DNA of 64,000 bases from Rhizobium sp. 2MFCol3.1 (lineage in GTDB: Bacteria; Pseudomonadota; Alphaproteobacteria; Rhizobiales; Rhizobiaceae), in assembly GCF_000377565.1 (NCBI RefSeq), contig NZ_KB898363.1, positions 124,001-188,000 of the forward strand. The letters run 5' to 3'. The position numbers and the translations under genes are program-made. Position 1 is the first letter of the stretch. Every line of letters begins with the position of its first letter. Below are positions 53,339 to 62,830 of the stretch, one piece after another. The notes below the pieces were generated by a model, which saw only the letters and a list, made by a program, of their open reading frames with translations, had not been told where the DNA came from and made no database searches.

Positions 53339-55426
53339 TTATTCATTTCGCGATAGCACAGCATCCACGGCTGGATAGCTTGCGGTGAACGCTGCCTCGC
53401 TCATCACTGGAAATACAACATTTAGCTCGGAACCATTGTGCAGTGGAACGGTCGACTGCTCCCAGTCGACTGAGGCCTTGTACGGCTCTAGTCCGGGATG
53501 GTGCTCGAACAATGAAGGGATCGCTGCCTCTGCCTCGTCGACTGTCGTGTAGAGCTGGGTACTGATGTATCGCAGGAGGTCTGCTTTTCGGAAGTCTCGA
53601 ACCGCGCCTGTCCGGATGCTGCCGCCGCCCAAGAACAACTCAAGGAAAAGAGCATCGACGATAATTGAACCGGAAAACTTACACGTAATTCCAGCGCTCT
53701 GGTTTACGACCACTAAGGGAACGAACCGCAACTGGTCACGAGGCGGTAGTTTGCCAAATAGTTGTTCAATCTCTCCCGGGTTTTGTTCGAGCCATTCCGC
53801 TTTCCGGCTGGCCTGCGCGCATGCTTTTTCCAGTTTGCGTAGGTAGTTGTGGCGTTCAATCGGCTCAGATGGAGAGAGGAAGCACTTGATCTCAAGTACC
53901 AATATCGTAGAGCCGATTCGAAGCACTCCGTCGATTTCCTCTCCCCCTTGACGCGCTGGAATCGGCAAGGCTCTGGTCGATGCTGGGGCCAGAATGGGGT
54001 TGGCGGCGATCGCATTACTTAAACGCCCGCGTAGCGCAGCCTCATACTTGAGGCCCAGTGGCGTTTTAGAAAGGTCGCTCGGGTCCTTTGATTTGTTTGC
54101 CTCCTGCAGCCAATGCTCGAAGCGTCTGACGGGCGAGCCCCATACCAACGATCCGGCGACGATACGGAGTGGTTGGTCGGAGCCACTTGCCACCAACGGG
54201 CGGTGCCACAGTGCATTCCGAAAAAGAGCACCCAGATCGTCGAGCGGATTACATACCAGGTGCTTTAGGTAAAGCTCTGCCGTGGCGATCGGTACTGCAA
54301 GAGCCTCCGATAGAAGCGACGTGAGTTCACTTTCTGGAAAAGCGCACGAGATACGCTCAATATCCTCTTCGGTCCTGTACTCGACATCCGCGTCATCCCC
54401 CAAGATGAGCTTCGCCACGTCCTGAAGTGTCCGGGTCGCAAGCTCGAGCTTTCGAAGTGTTACGGCCGGCTGAGAGGGAGAGATCGGATCGTCTGCGAAC
54501 TCTCCGAGATAACTCGTCTCAAGGGTAATCATTGCCGAACTCACATCGCGATTGTGCGCGGCTGTGGGTGGTCCTGTCACGATCTTCACTCTCCCGTCGC
54601 CTGCGACGGTTGCAACGGCTGTCCTTTCAAGCAGTGGATTGGGTATCTCAGGCTCGGCGTCTTGAAAATGCAGCCGGTTGATGGCGTGCTGATAGGCCAA
54701 CGCTTCGTCACGCCAGCCCCAAGCACTCCATAGCCCACGGTCGTTTGGTTCGTCTGGAAATACGAGCCATCCGGAATCGCAGCGAACTATGCTCCATGGT
54801 TCCCAGCAAATCTGAAGCCAGATTTCTTTGAACGTGTGTTCTAGCGAAAAACCATACTGAGCTTTGGGGGCGACGAGCGCGTATTCAAACGGGAGTCTTG
54901 AGGGTGTGTCAGCCAACCGCGCGTAGGAAAACCAGTGAGGGATGCAGTCAACAAATGTCGTGTTCAGCATATCGGCGGAGCCGTTGGTCGCTGTCGGTCC
55001 AACGTCTAACGTCGCTCGACCCATTGTCGATGTGTAGACAGCCTCCGACTTCGCCGCAGCCTCGCTTTGAGCTTCCTGGCTCTTCTGTCGGATGATTACC
55101 CAGGCCCGATTTGCATCAGCGATCGCAAACGCGACAGCCTGCACAGGAGTGAGTCCCACGAACAGCTTTTCGAGATACTTTGTTCTCAGCGTCTGTAAAT
55201 TGCCACCTATCACGATTGCGCTTTTGAAAAGGTTCGCATCTCGCACCGATGGTTCACTTATCGCGTCGACTGCCGCTTTCCAGCTCTCAGGAATGAATTT
55301 TGATGAGGTCGGATGAGGTAGAGCCGCCTTTTTTACCGCTGTAAAAAGCTCGGAAAATAAGGCATCGCTGGAAAGCATCGGTGTCACATGCAGCTTAATC
55401 GAGGACCGGCAGGTCACGGTTGGCAT
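53339..55426 (-). CDS. Large protein with PD-(D/E)XK nuclease-like motif (about 695 aa)
   Basis: The start is uncertain (ATG 55426 or 55378; the frame opens at 55540) because no ribosome site is evident. In the C-terminal third, GGEEIDGVLRIGSTILVLEI followed by KC has the D...ExK spacing of PD-(D/E)XK nucleases of the NERD/RecB-like type. The N-terminal two thirds are not recognised. No mobile-element genes adjoin it. A role in DNA cleavage or defence is inferred from the motif only. Confidence 0.55.
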   Translation of the reverse strand: MPTVTCRSSIKLHVTPMLSSDALFSELFTAVKKAALPHPTSSKFIPESWKAAVDAISEPSVRDANLFKSAIVIGGNLQTLRTKYLEKLFVGLTPVQAVAFAIADANRAWVIIRQKSQEAQSEAAAKSEAVYTSTMGRATLDVGPTATNGSADMLNTTFVDCIPHWFSYARLADTPSRLPFEYALVAPKAQYGFSLEHTFKEIWLQICWEPWSIVRCDSGWLVFPDEPNDRGLWSAWGWRDEALAYQHAINRLHFQDAEPEIPNPLLERTAVATVAGDGRVKIVTGPPTAAHNRDVSSAMITLETSYLGEFADDPISPSQPAVTLRKLELATRTLQDVAKLILGDDADVEYRTEEDIERISCAFPESELTSLLSEALAVPIATAELYLKHLVCNPLDDLGALFRNALWHRPLVASGSDQPLRIVAGSLVWGSPVRRFEHWLQEANKSKDPSDLSKTPLGLKYEAALRGRLSNAIAANPILAPASTRALPIPARQGGEEIDGVLRIGSTILVLEIKCFLSPSEPIERHNYLRKLEKACAQASRKAEWLEQNPGEIEQLFGKLPPRDQLRFVPLVVVNQSAGITCKFSGSIIVDALFLELFLGGGSIRTGAVRDFRKADLLRYISTQLYTTVDEAEAAIPSLFEHHPGLEPYKASVDWEQSTVPLHNGSELNVVFPVMSEAAFTASYPAVDAVLSRNE

Positions 55427-55576
55427 TGATAGCGCCGGGAACGAGTCCGACCCCTCAATGGTAGGCTTGGAACCCACGATTTTGCAAGGCCGTCGGTGAC
55501 TTTCGCAGGAAGACGGTTCCCTCGTGACGACGCCCGTCACCTATCGCCGACAGACAAGCCGTCGCCCCACGGCTTG

Positions 55577-56122
55577 TCAGATAGCCGCGGCCCCGAAGAA
55601 GTGACGCTCGTGATACCAGTGTTGAGAGGTAAGCGAAGCCGTGCGCGCGAGTACGGCTTCGTTCGGACCTGCGTCGCTAAGGTGTTTGAAACCTATGAAA
55701 ATAATCGACGTCTCTATCTTCGAAACACGCGCAAATTCGGACCCTGCCGTTTTCTCGATATGAAGCGAGACGATCTCCGGTGTCGCATTGTATGAGACGA
55801 CCAACCCCTGAGCCACGCAGACCGGCGACAGGTTTGGGCCGTTGTATGCCGCAATCAGTTCGTTGCAGTCGAACTCGAGCAACGAATAGGACATCAGGGA
55901 GGGGCTCAACCGCTGCACGTGTCCTGTGTCGATGTCGAGCAATCGTCCGTCTGCTGCTCCGTCGAATGAGCAACCGTGCCCTTGGAACCTGTACCAGAGC
56001 GAATTTCGGGCGATATAGTCGGCCCTCCAATTGAAGTCGTCAGGGCGCTCGTCGGTGGTTGCCAGATCACAGACTTGGCAAAGAATTTCCAGAAATTTCG
56101 ATCGATAGCTCGCTACGGGCAT
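55577..56122 (-). CDS. Hypothetical protein (181 aa)
   Basis: AGGAGCG precedes ATG 56122. The protein is soluble and mixed alpha/beta (SYSLLEFDCNELIAAYNGPN; SIIFIGFKHLSDAG). No family recognised. It lies just after the DUF4126 gene on the same strand. Confidence 0.5.
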   Translation of the reverse strand: MPVASYRSKFLEILCQVCDLATTDERPDDFNWRADYIARNSLWYRFQGHGCSFDGAADGRLLDIDTGHVQRLSPSLMSYSLLEFDCNELIAAYNGPNLSPVCVAQGLVVSYNATPEIVSLHIEKTAGSEFARVSKIETSIIFIGFKHLSDAGPNEAVLARTASLTSQHWYHERHFFGAAAI

Positions 56123-56132
56123 GTCATCGCTC

Positions 56133-56603
56133 CTAGATGAACTGAGATGCCGAAACTGAAACCACCGCCAGCGCGATGCACACCGCATCCTCTGTCAAAG
56201 CGGCTGGAAGGTCTCGCCCAAAAGACTGCGCCATTTTTCGGCGGATAAAGGAGCCGCCGAGGGTTCCGGCGATCGATCCCAAAATCCCAGCGACCGCACC
56301 GACGAGGGTGCTTTCGTGAGCTGCGCCAAGAGTTGCGCCCGCAAGCGCGCCGGTCAAAAGTCTGGCTGAAAACTGGACGGGTACCAATCTCGATGGAGTG
56401 GACGGTCGCTTGTCGGTGAAGAACTCGAAACATGCCAGCACGGACATAATCCCCGCCGTCCATTTCGACGCCATGAAGGACAGCCATGATGCGGCTGGAA
56501 CGTCGAAGATCATCAAAAGCGCCCCCCAGGAGACCGCAGTCGGTGCGGTGAATGCCCGCAGGCCGGCCGCGCACCCTATCAAAAATGCCAGTAGAATTAA
56601 CAT
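56133..56603 (-). CDS. DUF4126 family membrane protein
   Basis: GGAGCG precedes ATG 56603. Helices with ILLAFLIGCAAGLRAFTAPT, AVSWGALLMIF and a Gly-rich pair (LTGALAGATLGAA; VGAVAGILGSIAGTLGG) fit DUF4126 inner-membrane proteins. About five helices in 156 residues. Function of the family is unknown. Confidence 0.7.
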   Translation of the reverse strand: MLILLAFLIGCAAGLRAFTAPTAVSWGALLMIFDVPAASWLSFMASKWTAGIMSVLACFEFFTDKRPSTPSRLVPVQFSARLLTGALAGATLGAAHESTLVGAVAGILGSIAGTLGGSFIRRKMAQSFGRDLPAALTEDAVCIALAVVSVSASQFI

Positions 56604-56646
56604 AAGTCGCTCCAAGGAAATTTGTGGCAGCAAAGTCGCCGTTGTG

Positions 56647-56820
56647 TCAGTCGCCCGTCGCTTCGGGAACGTAGACGTGTGACTGGAGGGAATGGCCGGC
56701 GAGGGGGTCTGTGGTAACGAACAGCGCCACGATCATTGCAAGCATGCTCACAATGATCAGCAGGCCAAGAAAGCTGCCGGATGCCTGTTCGGGCGTTTCT
56801 GTTGTGCGAAACTTTGGCAT
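56647..56820 (-). CDS. Small single-span membrane protein (57 aa)
   Basis: AGGAG lies five bases before ATG 56820. A polar start (PKFRTTETPEQASGS) leads into one helix (FLGLLIIVSMLAMIVALFV) and a short periplasmic tail. It is the first gene of a leftward run with the DUF4126 gene. A strong hairpin lies in its leader. Confidence 0.6.
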   Translation of the reverse strand: MPKFRTTETPEQASGSFLGLLIIVSMLAMIVALFVTTDPLAGHSLQSHVYVPEATGD

Positions 56821-56857
56821 GTCATCTCCTACCGCTATGCTCGCGCCCCAAAAAAGG

Positions 56858-56888
56858 GCCCGCCGAGGAGGCTGAGGACTCGGCGGGC
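56858..56888 (-). terminator. Terminator-like hairpin 38 bases upstream of the 57-aa gene
   Basis: GCCCGCCGAG and CTCGGCGGGC are perfect 10-base inverted repeats; on the minus strand CCTTTTTT follows. It would stop leftward transcription just before the small membrane gene, so it may be an attenuator in its leader or simply shield it from upstream transcription. Confidence 0.6.
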
Positions 56889-57213
56889 AGGTTGCAGCAC
56901 GGCCCGCGGATGGCTCGTCTGCTACCGCGCGATTGTCGCACGGCTGGGGGAACGGTCTGACGTTGACACGGTGGGTGCGAACTGGATTGTACCGTTTCGC
57001 CACTTTTGGAACACCACGGCCCTGAACGGTAGAGAGGGGCTGCCGTGATTTCATCGATCCATTTTAATGGCCGAAACGAGCCATTCGGGCAGTTTTTGCT
57101 CCAGACTGTTTGCCGCTGAAATCTGAAAATCAGAGCGATTATGACGGCAAGCATGGGAGATTTGCATGTCGATGCTCGAACTTACCAAGACCAACCACCA
57201 AGGCTATAGGACA

Positions 57214-58143
57214 ATGACCGCCTACCGCGTCCACAAGTTCGGCGGACCGGATGTTATTCTTGCTGAGCGCCTTCCTTGCCCGCGGCCGGGACCGGGGCAG
57301 GTCCTTGTGAAGGTGGGAGCGATCGGCGTCGGTCCCTGGGACGGGTGGATACGCGCGGGCCGAAGTGCACTGCCGCAACCTCTCCCCCTGACACTCGGTT
57401 CCGACTTCGCCGGGGTGGTCGCCAATATAGGGCCTGGAGTTGTGAGCGTTAAGCAAGGAGACGCCGTTTTCGGCGTCACCAATTCGCGCTTCGTCGGGGC
57501 CTATGCCGAATACGCACTGGCGGAGGCGGAGATGTTGGCCAAGAAACCCGTTACTATTGACGACGTGGCAGCCGCATCGGTGCCGGTCGTCGCGGTTACC
57601 GCCAAGCAGGCACTGTTCAAGCACGCACAGCTCCGGGCCGGTCAAAGGGTCCTAATTCACGGGGCTGCCGGAAACGTTGGATCGTATGCGGTCCAACTTG
57701 CAAGCAGGGCGCGACTACATATCACGGTGACCGCCTCCGGGGCCGCCGAGAGATATCTCTACGGTCTCGGCGCAACCAGCGTCATCGATTATGGGCAGAC
57801 ACGCTTCGAAGAGGTCACGCGAGACTTCGATGCCGTCATCGACCTGATCGGAGGAGATACGCAGCGGCGCTCTTTCGAGGTGTTGCGGCCTGGAGGTCGT
57901 CTGGTTTCCGCTGTGTCGCAGCCGGATAGAGAGATCGCGGCAGCGGCTCGGGTCGACGCAAGGTTCTTCCTCGTCGATGTCACAAGTGCTGACCTGATCG
58001 ATATTGCCGCAGCGATCGACGTGGGTGAGCTCTCCACGAATGTCGGGGAAGTCCTACCACTGTCGATGGCTGCTGAGGCGCACAAGATGCTTGACGGCGA
58101 CCGTTCTCACAAATCCGGGAAGATCGTCCTGACAGTCGACTGA
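57214..58143 (+). CDS. Zinc-independent quinone-oxidoreductase-like enzyme (MDR family)
   Basis: AGGACA precedes ATG 57214. The protein has an N-terminal GroES-like fold (FGGPDVILAERLPCPRPGPG, LTLGSDFAGVVANIG) and the NADPH-binding motif HGAAGNVGSYAVQLASRA. The zinc-ligand cysteines of alcohol dehydrogenases are absent. It should reduce quinones or enones with NADPH. Three AraC regulators follow it. Confidence 0.85.
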   Translation: MTAYRVHKFGGPDVILAERLPCPRPGPGQVLVKVGAIGVGPWDGWIRAGRSALPQPLPLTLGSDFAGVVANIGPGVVSVKQGDAVFGVTNSRFVGAYAEYALAEAEMLAKKPVTIDDVAAASVPVVAVTAKQALFKHAQLRAGQRVLIHGAAGNVGSYAVQLASRARLHITVTASGAAERYLYGLGATSVIDYGQTRFEEVTRDFDAVIDLIGGDTQRRSFEVLRPGGRLVSAVSQPDREIAAAARVDARFFLVDVTSADLIDIAAAIDVGELSTNVGEVLPLSMAAEAHKMLDGDRSHKSGKIVLTVD

Positions 58144-58239
58144 ACGGTTTTGGCCGCAATCGTACAAATCAGTCTGTTCGCTGCAAGATTTAGCCGGAAG
58201 GTGCCGCCATTGTGAGCCGGGCGAAATCCGGGGGAGCAC

Positions 58240-59169
58240 ATGAGCGGTACCGAGCGTGACGATGTGGATTTCGATCGGTGGATGCACTCGAAATTCAGTT
58301 TCGAGCCGCGTCAGCCGTTGGTCATGCGGCAATTGGACAAGGCTCCGATCACCGTGACCGAGATGCATTGCCGTTCGCCCGATCCCGAAAAATCTTCGCC
58401 CATTCCTTCCGAAGACAGCCTGCTGGTGACAATCCATGTCAGCAATAGCCCCACTTATGACCTCTGGATCGCGAATGATTTCTTGAAGACAAACCCGTTG
58501 GCCGCAGGAACTACGGTCCTCTATGACTTGAGAAGCGAACCTTCAGTAAGAGTATTGGAGGCGTTTCACCACGTTAGTTTCCATATGCCAAAGTCCGCCC
58601 TGAACCAGATAGCGGAGCGCGAGGGACTAGCGACGGTCGATGAATTTCGCCTTTCCCTGTTGGACGGGCATCAGGACCGCGTTTTAGCGACACTCGGAAA
58701 GACAATTCTCCCTTCGCTCAAGAGGGCGGAGCATGCCAACCGACTTTTTACGGATCATCTGACGATGGCCACTGCATCTCACGTATTGCGGACCTACGGG
58801 GTCTCCAGCGGGCGGTCGCCAACGCGCATGGCCGAACCAAAGCCGCTTTCGCCATGGCAAAAGGCGATGGCATGCGAGATGTTGCGGGCACATTTGGACG
58901 GTGGGATTTCCCTCGACGACATCGCGGCACAGTGCGGGCTGCCAGCCCTTGAATTTGCGAGGTCATTCAGAAAAACAACCGGGATGCCGCCCTGGCGGTG
59001 GCTGGAAGCTTGTGCGGTGGGCACGTCGCGCGATATTTTGCTTGTCCGGCCATTCATCCCGCTGGATCAAGTACGCGACATAGTGGGATTCGTAGACATT
59101 CCTCACTTCGTCTCAGCTTTCAGCCGTCACGTCGGGGTCCACCCCGAGATTTGGCGTGTGCAGCATTAA
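58240..59169 (+). CDS. AraC family transcriptional regulator (first of three)
   Basis: GGGAG precedes ATG 58240. The N-terminal sensing domain includes LLVTIHVSNSPTYDLWIAND; the C-terminal HTH pair is SLDDIAAQCGLPALEFARSF and LDQVRDIVGFVDIPHFVSAF. It is 309 residues. Related in layout to the two genes that follow. Confidence 0.85.
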   Translation: MSGTERDDVDFDRWMHSKFSFEPRQPLVMRQLDKAPITVTEMHCRSPDPEKSSPIPSEDSLLVTIHVSNSPTYDLWIANDFLKTNPLAAGTTVLYDLRSEPSVRVLEAFHHVSFHMPKSALNQIAEREGLATVDEFRLSLLDGHQDRVLATLGKTILPSLKRAEHANRLFTDHLTMATASHVLRTYGVSSGRSPTRMAEPKPLSPWQKAMACEMLRAHLDGGISLDDIAAQCGLPALEFARSFRKTTGMPPWRWLEACAVGTSRDILLVRPFIPLDQVRDIVGFVDIPHFVSAFSRHVGVHPEIWRVQH

Positions 59170-59468
59170 GACTGTGCAAGAGCGCCCTCGCTTTCCTCTC
59201 AGGATCGAACGCAAGCCGCCTCCATATTTCGCGGCACCGTCCCGACATTGATAAGATAGCTCGTCAGTGCCGCTCTGTTTAGACGCCGCAGTCTAGCTGA
59301 GCCCGCCCGCTGCCGGGACTGAGCGGCAACGCGTTTTTTGAACATAAGAGAACGATTTGGACGCCATGGCCATATAGAGCGTCTCCGCGCGCGCCAACGG
59401 GCACTCTGCCATTGCCCGAACATTCCTCCCTAAGCCACAGCTTATGTCTACGGAGGAGTACCAGGACG

Positions 59469-60404
59469 ATGACAGAGGTTGAACCCGGAGGTGGGCAATT
59501 CGGCCGCGAGCTCCGCACTGCCTTTCAAAACGAAAGCGCGCGAAGCGCTGTTATTAAGACCGCGGCCCTGTCGGTACTGGAGCTTACGGAAATTCGATCA
59601 CCCAACCAGCGACTAGAGACCAAACCGCTTCCCCGCCAAGACGCGTATATGGTCTCGCTTTACCTTTCCCCTGTTCGGTTTGTTAGCATTGGGGAGGTGG
59701 ATGCCGAATGTCCGGCGGTGAACGTGGGGCCTTGGGAGGCCGTATTTCAGGACCTCAATCGCCCCATGCGTCTGAACTTCGAGCACCCCTTTCATTCTAT
59801 TAACCTGCACATTCCCCGCCATGCGCTCGACGAGGCTGCCGAGGCTTGCCAGTCCGAAGAAATCGCGGGCTTGGGTTCCCAAGCGGGTCAAGGCGTCTAC
59901 GACGAAACCGTCATCAATCTTATGAAGGTTTTAATGTCGGCGCTGCGCTCGGGCGAGGGGCGCGAGGATGGTCTTTTCAATCATGTCGGAGCGGCGTTGG
60001 TAGCATACTTGGCGCAAGCGTATGGGGGAATGACTCCTCACAGTCGTCGACGCCGAGGCGGCTTGGCTCCATGGCAGCAAAAGCGAATACAAGAGCTCAT
60101 AGCGGCCGGAACAGAGGGCGGTCTCACCGTGGGCGACCTTGCGGACGAGTGTCGGATATCGCATCGTCATTTTCAACGAGCCTTTCGACAAACGATGGGC
60201 ACAGCTCCTCACCTTTACATTCAGAACGCCCGCGTCGAGCAGGCCAAGTTACTGCTGAGTCAGACGAACGCTTGTCTCGGCGACGTCGGGCTCGCTTGCG
60301 GGTTTGCTGACCAAAGCCATTTCACAAGGGTTTTTGCGCAATTGGTCGGAATGACGCCGGGGGCATGGAGAAAGGCCAAGTATTCAGTCAATAGTGGGAG
60401 TTAA
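59469..60404 (+). CDS. AraC family transcriptional regulator (second of three)
   Basis: AGGA precedes ATG 59469. HTH units: TVGDLADECRISHRHFQRAF and LGDVGLACGFADQSHFTRVF. The first half has the same sensor pattern as the neighbours (AYMVSLYLSPVRFVSIGEVD). 311 residues. A 300-base gap before it holds no gene but a weak terminator-like hairpin near 59306-59340. Confidence 0.85.
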   Translation: MTEVEPGGGQFGRELRTAFQNESARSAVIKTAALSVLELTEIRSPNQRLETKPLPRQDAYMVSLYLSPVRFVSIGEVDAECPAVNVGPWEAVFQDLNRPMRLNFEHPFHSINLHIPRHALDEAAEACQSEEIAGLGSQAGQGVYDETVINLMKVLMSALRSGEGREDGLFNHVGAALVAYLAQAYGGMTPHSRRRRGGLAPWQQKRIQELIAAGTEGGLTVGDLADECRISHRHFQRAFRQTMGTAPHLYIQNARVEQAKLLLSQTNACLGDVGLACGFADQSHFTRVFAQLVGMTPGAWRKAKYSVNSGS

Positions 60405-60495
60405 ACTACGCGAGTTGCCTTTTTTAACGGAGTTTAACTCGCGCACTAATGATTTAGGCTCCAGAGTGATCCCATTGATAGCTTTGGAGCGGGTC

Positions 60496-61353
60496 ATGAA
60501 CCAGTTTGTCAGCCGACAGCAGCAAATAACTGACTTCGCTGAGCGCTCGGCTGATTGGGGAACTCCAAGCCGTGCCCAGTCCGCCGCGCAAAACGGAAAA
60601 TCAACCTCCAATCTGCCAAGAGCAGCCACGAATAAACTGCTTGGTGCGGCGCATATGGAGGGCATCACTGTCGTCGTTCAAGGTGGTGGCTCGTCCAAGA
60701 ACGTCGTTTTTGTCGAGGGCTGCCATACGAGTGCTGGCGACGACGGGCAGCACTTTGAGGTTTTCCTGCCAACCGATGCCTTGGTTAAATGTGCGCGAAA
60801 ATCTGGAATTAAGAACTTCTACGGCTTGTCCGTCGAGTGGGGGCAGGAGATCGAGGACGAGGTCATTTCTGACCTGGCAACGTGCTTGAACCTCAGCCAC
60901 AGGAGCGAAAACGGTGGAAACACACATTTCGCTGAGCAGATCATCCTTGCTCTTTGCGCTCATGCTGTTGAGCGATATGGACGATCGCAGAGTGCCAGTG
61001 GCCGTAATTGCAATCAGCTGGCACCATGGCAGTTGAAGATCGCCAAGCAGATGCTCTCCGGGGACATGCGTTCGACACCAAACCTTTCCGAAGTCGCGAA
61101 GGCTTGCAGAATTTCAACCCGTCATTTCACGCGATCGTTTACCGACACGGTCGGAACTTCACCGCATCAGTGGTCGGTTCTTGCACGCCTTGAACACGCT
61201 AAAGCGATCCTGATAGACCGGACCACATCACTGGCGGAGACCGCCGTGTGCTGCGGATTTTCAGATCAGAGCCACTTCACCCGGGTGTTCACGAAGGAGT
61301 TCGGCACGTCCCCAGCGAAATGGAGGCGTTCCCTCGATCAGAACAGCCCTTGA
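60496..61353 (+). CDS. AraC family transcriptional regulator (third of three)
   Basis: GGAGCGGG precedes ATG 60496; a GTG at 60394 would overlap the previous gene. HTH units: NLSEVAKACRISTRHFTRSF and LAETAVCCGFSDQSHFTRVF, very similar to those of the second regulator. 285 residues. The sensor half differs, so the three may respond to different compounds. Confidence 0.85.
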   Translation: MNQFVSRQQQITDFAERSADWGTPSRAQSAAQNGKSTSNLPRAATNKLLGAAHMEGITVVVQGGGSSKNVVFVEGCHTSAGDDGQHFEVFLPTDALVKCARKSGIKNFYGLSVEWGQEIEDEVISDLATCLNLSHRSENGGNTHFAEQIILALCAHAVERYGRSQSASGRNCNQLAPWQLKIAKQMLSGDMRSTPNLSEVAKACRISTRHFTRSFTDTVGTSPHQWSVLARLEHAKAILIDRTTSLAETAVCCGFSDQSHFTRVFTKEFGTSPAKWRRSLDQNSP

Positions 61354-61524
61354 TCGGCTCGCGCAGTTTGCGGTTACTGGCTTGGCTTCAGCGAGTGAAG
61401 AAGTGCAAGGACTAATTTTCTTGCCCTACCCCCCCACCAACGCAAACGCGGCTCATCGTTTTGAAGAGAGTACCTAATACATCCATTTGGTAGTGCCCAT
61501 GTGGGATATGGGGAAAAAACCCGG

Positions 61525-62145
61525 CTAGCCCCCAATCAGCGATCCAATCACAGCTCCGATACCGGCCGCGACCAAATTTCCTGCTGCGCCTTCCGCGATC
61601 ACCTTCATCGATTTCAACCCTTCCATCAGGACAGAGCTTTTACCGGCTCCCGATCGGATTTCTGCTTCAACCAGTTCAATCGACACCTGCATCTTGCTCC
61701 TTGCTTCCTCGGGAAGCGCGGAAAGGTGGGGCTTGATTTTCTCGAGTAGTGCGGCGACTTCCAGGGGTTGGACGGTGATCGTCGTGTTCGTGGAATTATC
61801 GGTCGAGTTGATATTTACCCGCGCGTTTGCCCCGTGGAGGTTGTTGATTATGGTCGAAGGCGGCGCGGCAGGAGCATTGCTTCGACGGACTTTGCTCTGG
61901 AAGTGATTTGGAATGCCAGCACGACCGCCGATTCCGGAGGTATATCCTGGATCGATGACGACATAGTCCTCGGCAAGACCGCTCTCTTGAATGCGTACGA
62001 AATGGTCACCTGGCTCAATCGGTAAACTTCCGTCGAAAGTTATAATCGCCCCCTTGGAAACCTGAGCTTTGATGCCTTCTTTGGCGATCGTGCCGTCTTT
62101 CTTCACCAAGATCACCACGTCATTCAGCATGTCGTCAAAGGACAA
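61525..62145 (-). CDS. Hypothetical protein with hydrophobic Gly-rich C-terminus (206 aa)
   Basis: TTG at 62145 has GGAGCGGG before it; ATG 62130 is an alternative. The N-terminal part is beta-rich (DGTIAKEGIKAQVSKGAIIT), then a polar linker, a helical part, and a C-terminal hydrophobic Gly-rich stretch (AAGNLVAAGIGAVIGSLIGG) that could insert in a membrane. Divergent from the next gene. No family recognised. Confidence 0.55.
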   Translation of the reverse strand: MSFDDMLNDVVILVKKDGTIAKEGIKAQVSKGAIITFDGSLPIEPGDHFVRIQESGLAEDYVVIDPGYTSGIGGRAGIPNHFQSKVRRSNAPAAPPSTIINNLHGANARVNINSTDNSTNTTITVQPLEVAALLEKIKPHLSALPEEARSKMQVSIELVEAEIRSGAGKSSVLMEGLKSMKVIAEGAAGNLVAAGIGAVIGSLIGG

Positions 62146-62246
62146 AGCCCGCTCCCGCTTTCGATAAATCTTAGGGTTGTAATCGATATCGTAGTAAGTA
62201 CTGCTTTTCTACAGCATCCGAGTCCTTTTTCTGCTTCGAGCGTTTC

Positions 62247-62699
62247 ATGCATCCAAACGACTTCATGGCCGAATATGTCGTGCCGGCCGCCGAGGCCTGG
62301 AAGGCCAACCAGCAATCCAAACACCTCGCTGTTCATGCGCTGTCGCAAATCGATATCCTAGCTGAAGTCGTAGCCCATCATATCGGCCGGAAGCCCCGCC
62401 CGTTTCGTGATGATCTTGGCCAGCGATATCCGGCACTCGCAAAGATCAGAGATGCTCACGATAGTCACAAGCATGGACAGCTTGACCGCCACAACGCGCT
62501 CTTTGTGTCGCATGGTCAGCGTCCCGATGAAACGCTCGGTCACGCATTCTTCGTAGGCGTCACGCACCTGAGCGGGCCACTCACCCCTTTTACGTTCTTG
62601 GCCCTCATGCTCAACGACGGCTCGAACGAGAAGGTGTACACGTTGATCAAAGACGGGATGGATGCCTGGGAGCTGGAAATGTCAGCGCTCGGAATTTAG
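62247..62699 (+). CDS. Hypothetical protein (150 aa)
   Basis: A soluble helical protein with several His residues (VAEVVAHHIG-like region, DAHDSHKHGQLDRHN). The 100-base gap to the divergent 206-aa gene must hold promoters for both. No known family or catalytic motif is recognised. Confidence 0.5.
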   Translation: MHPNDFMAEYVVPAAEAWKANQQSKHLAVHALSQIDILAEVVAHHIGRKPRPFRDDLGQRYPALAKIRDAHDSHKHGQLDRHNALFVSHGQRPDETLGHAFFVGVTHLSGPLTPFTFLALMLNDGSNEKVYTLIKDGMDAWELEMSALGI

Positions 62700-62830
62700 T
62701 TCGCTTAATGCCTCCCATGCCATATGCGCCAACTCCTTCGACGTCCTTCGCTTTTTAACAAGGTTTAACTCACGTCTCGGTGCAATTCCTCCTATCGCCG
62801 CTTGTAGGCTTCATTTTACAGGGGGGACGA

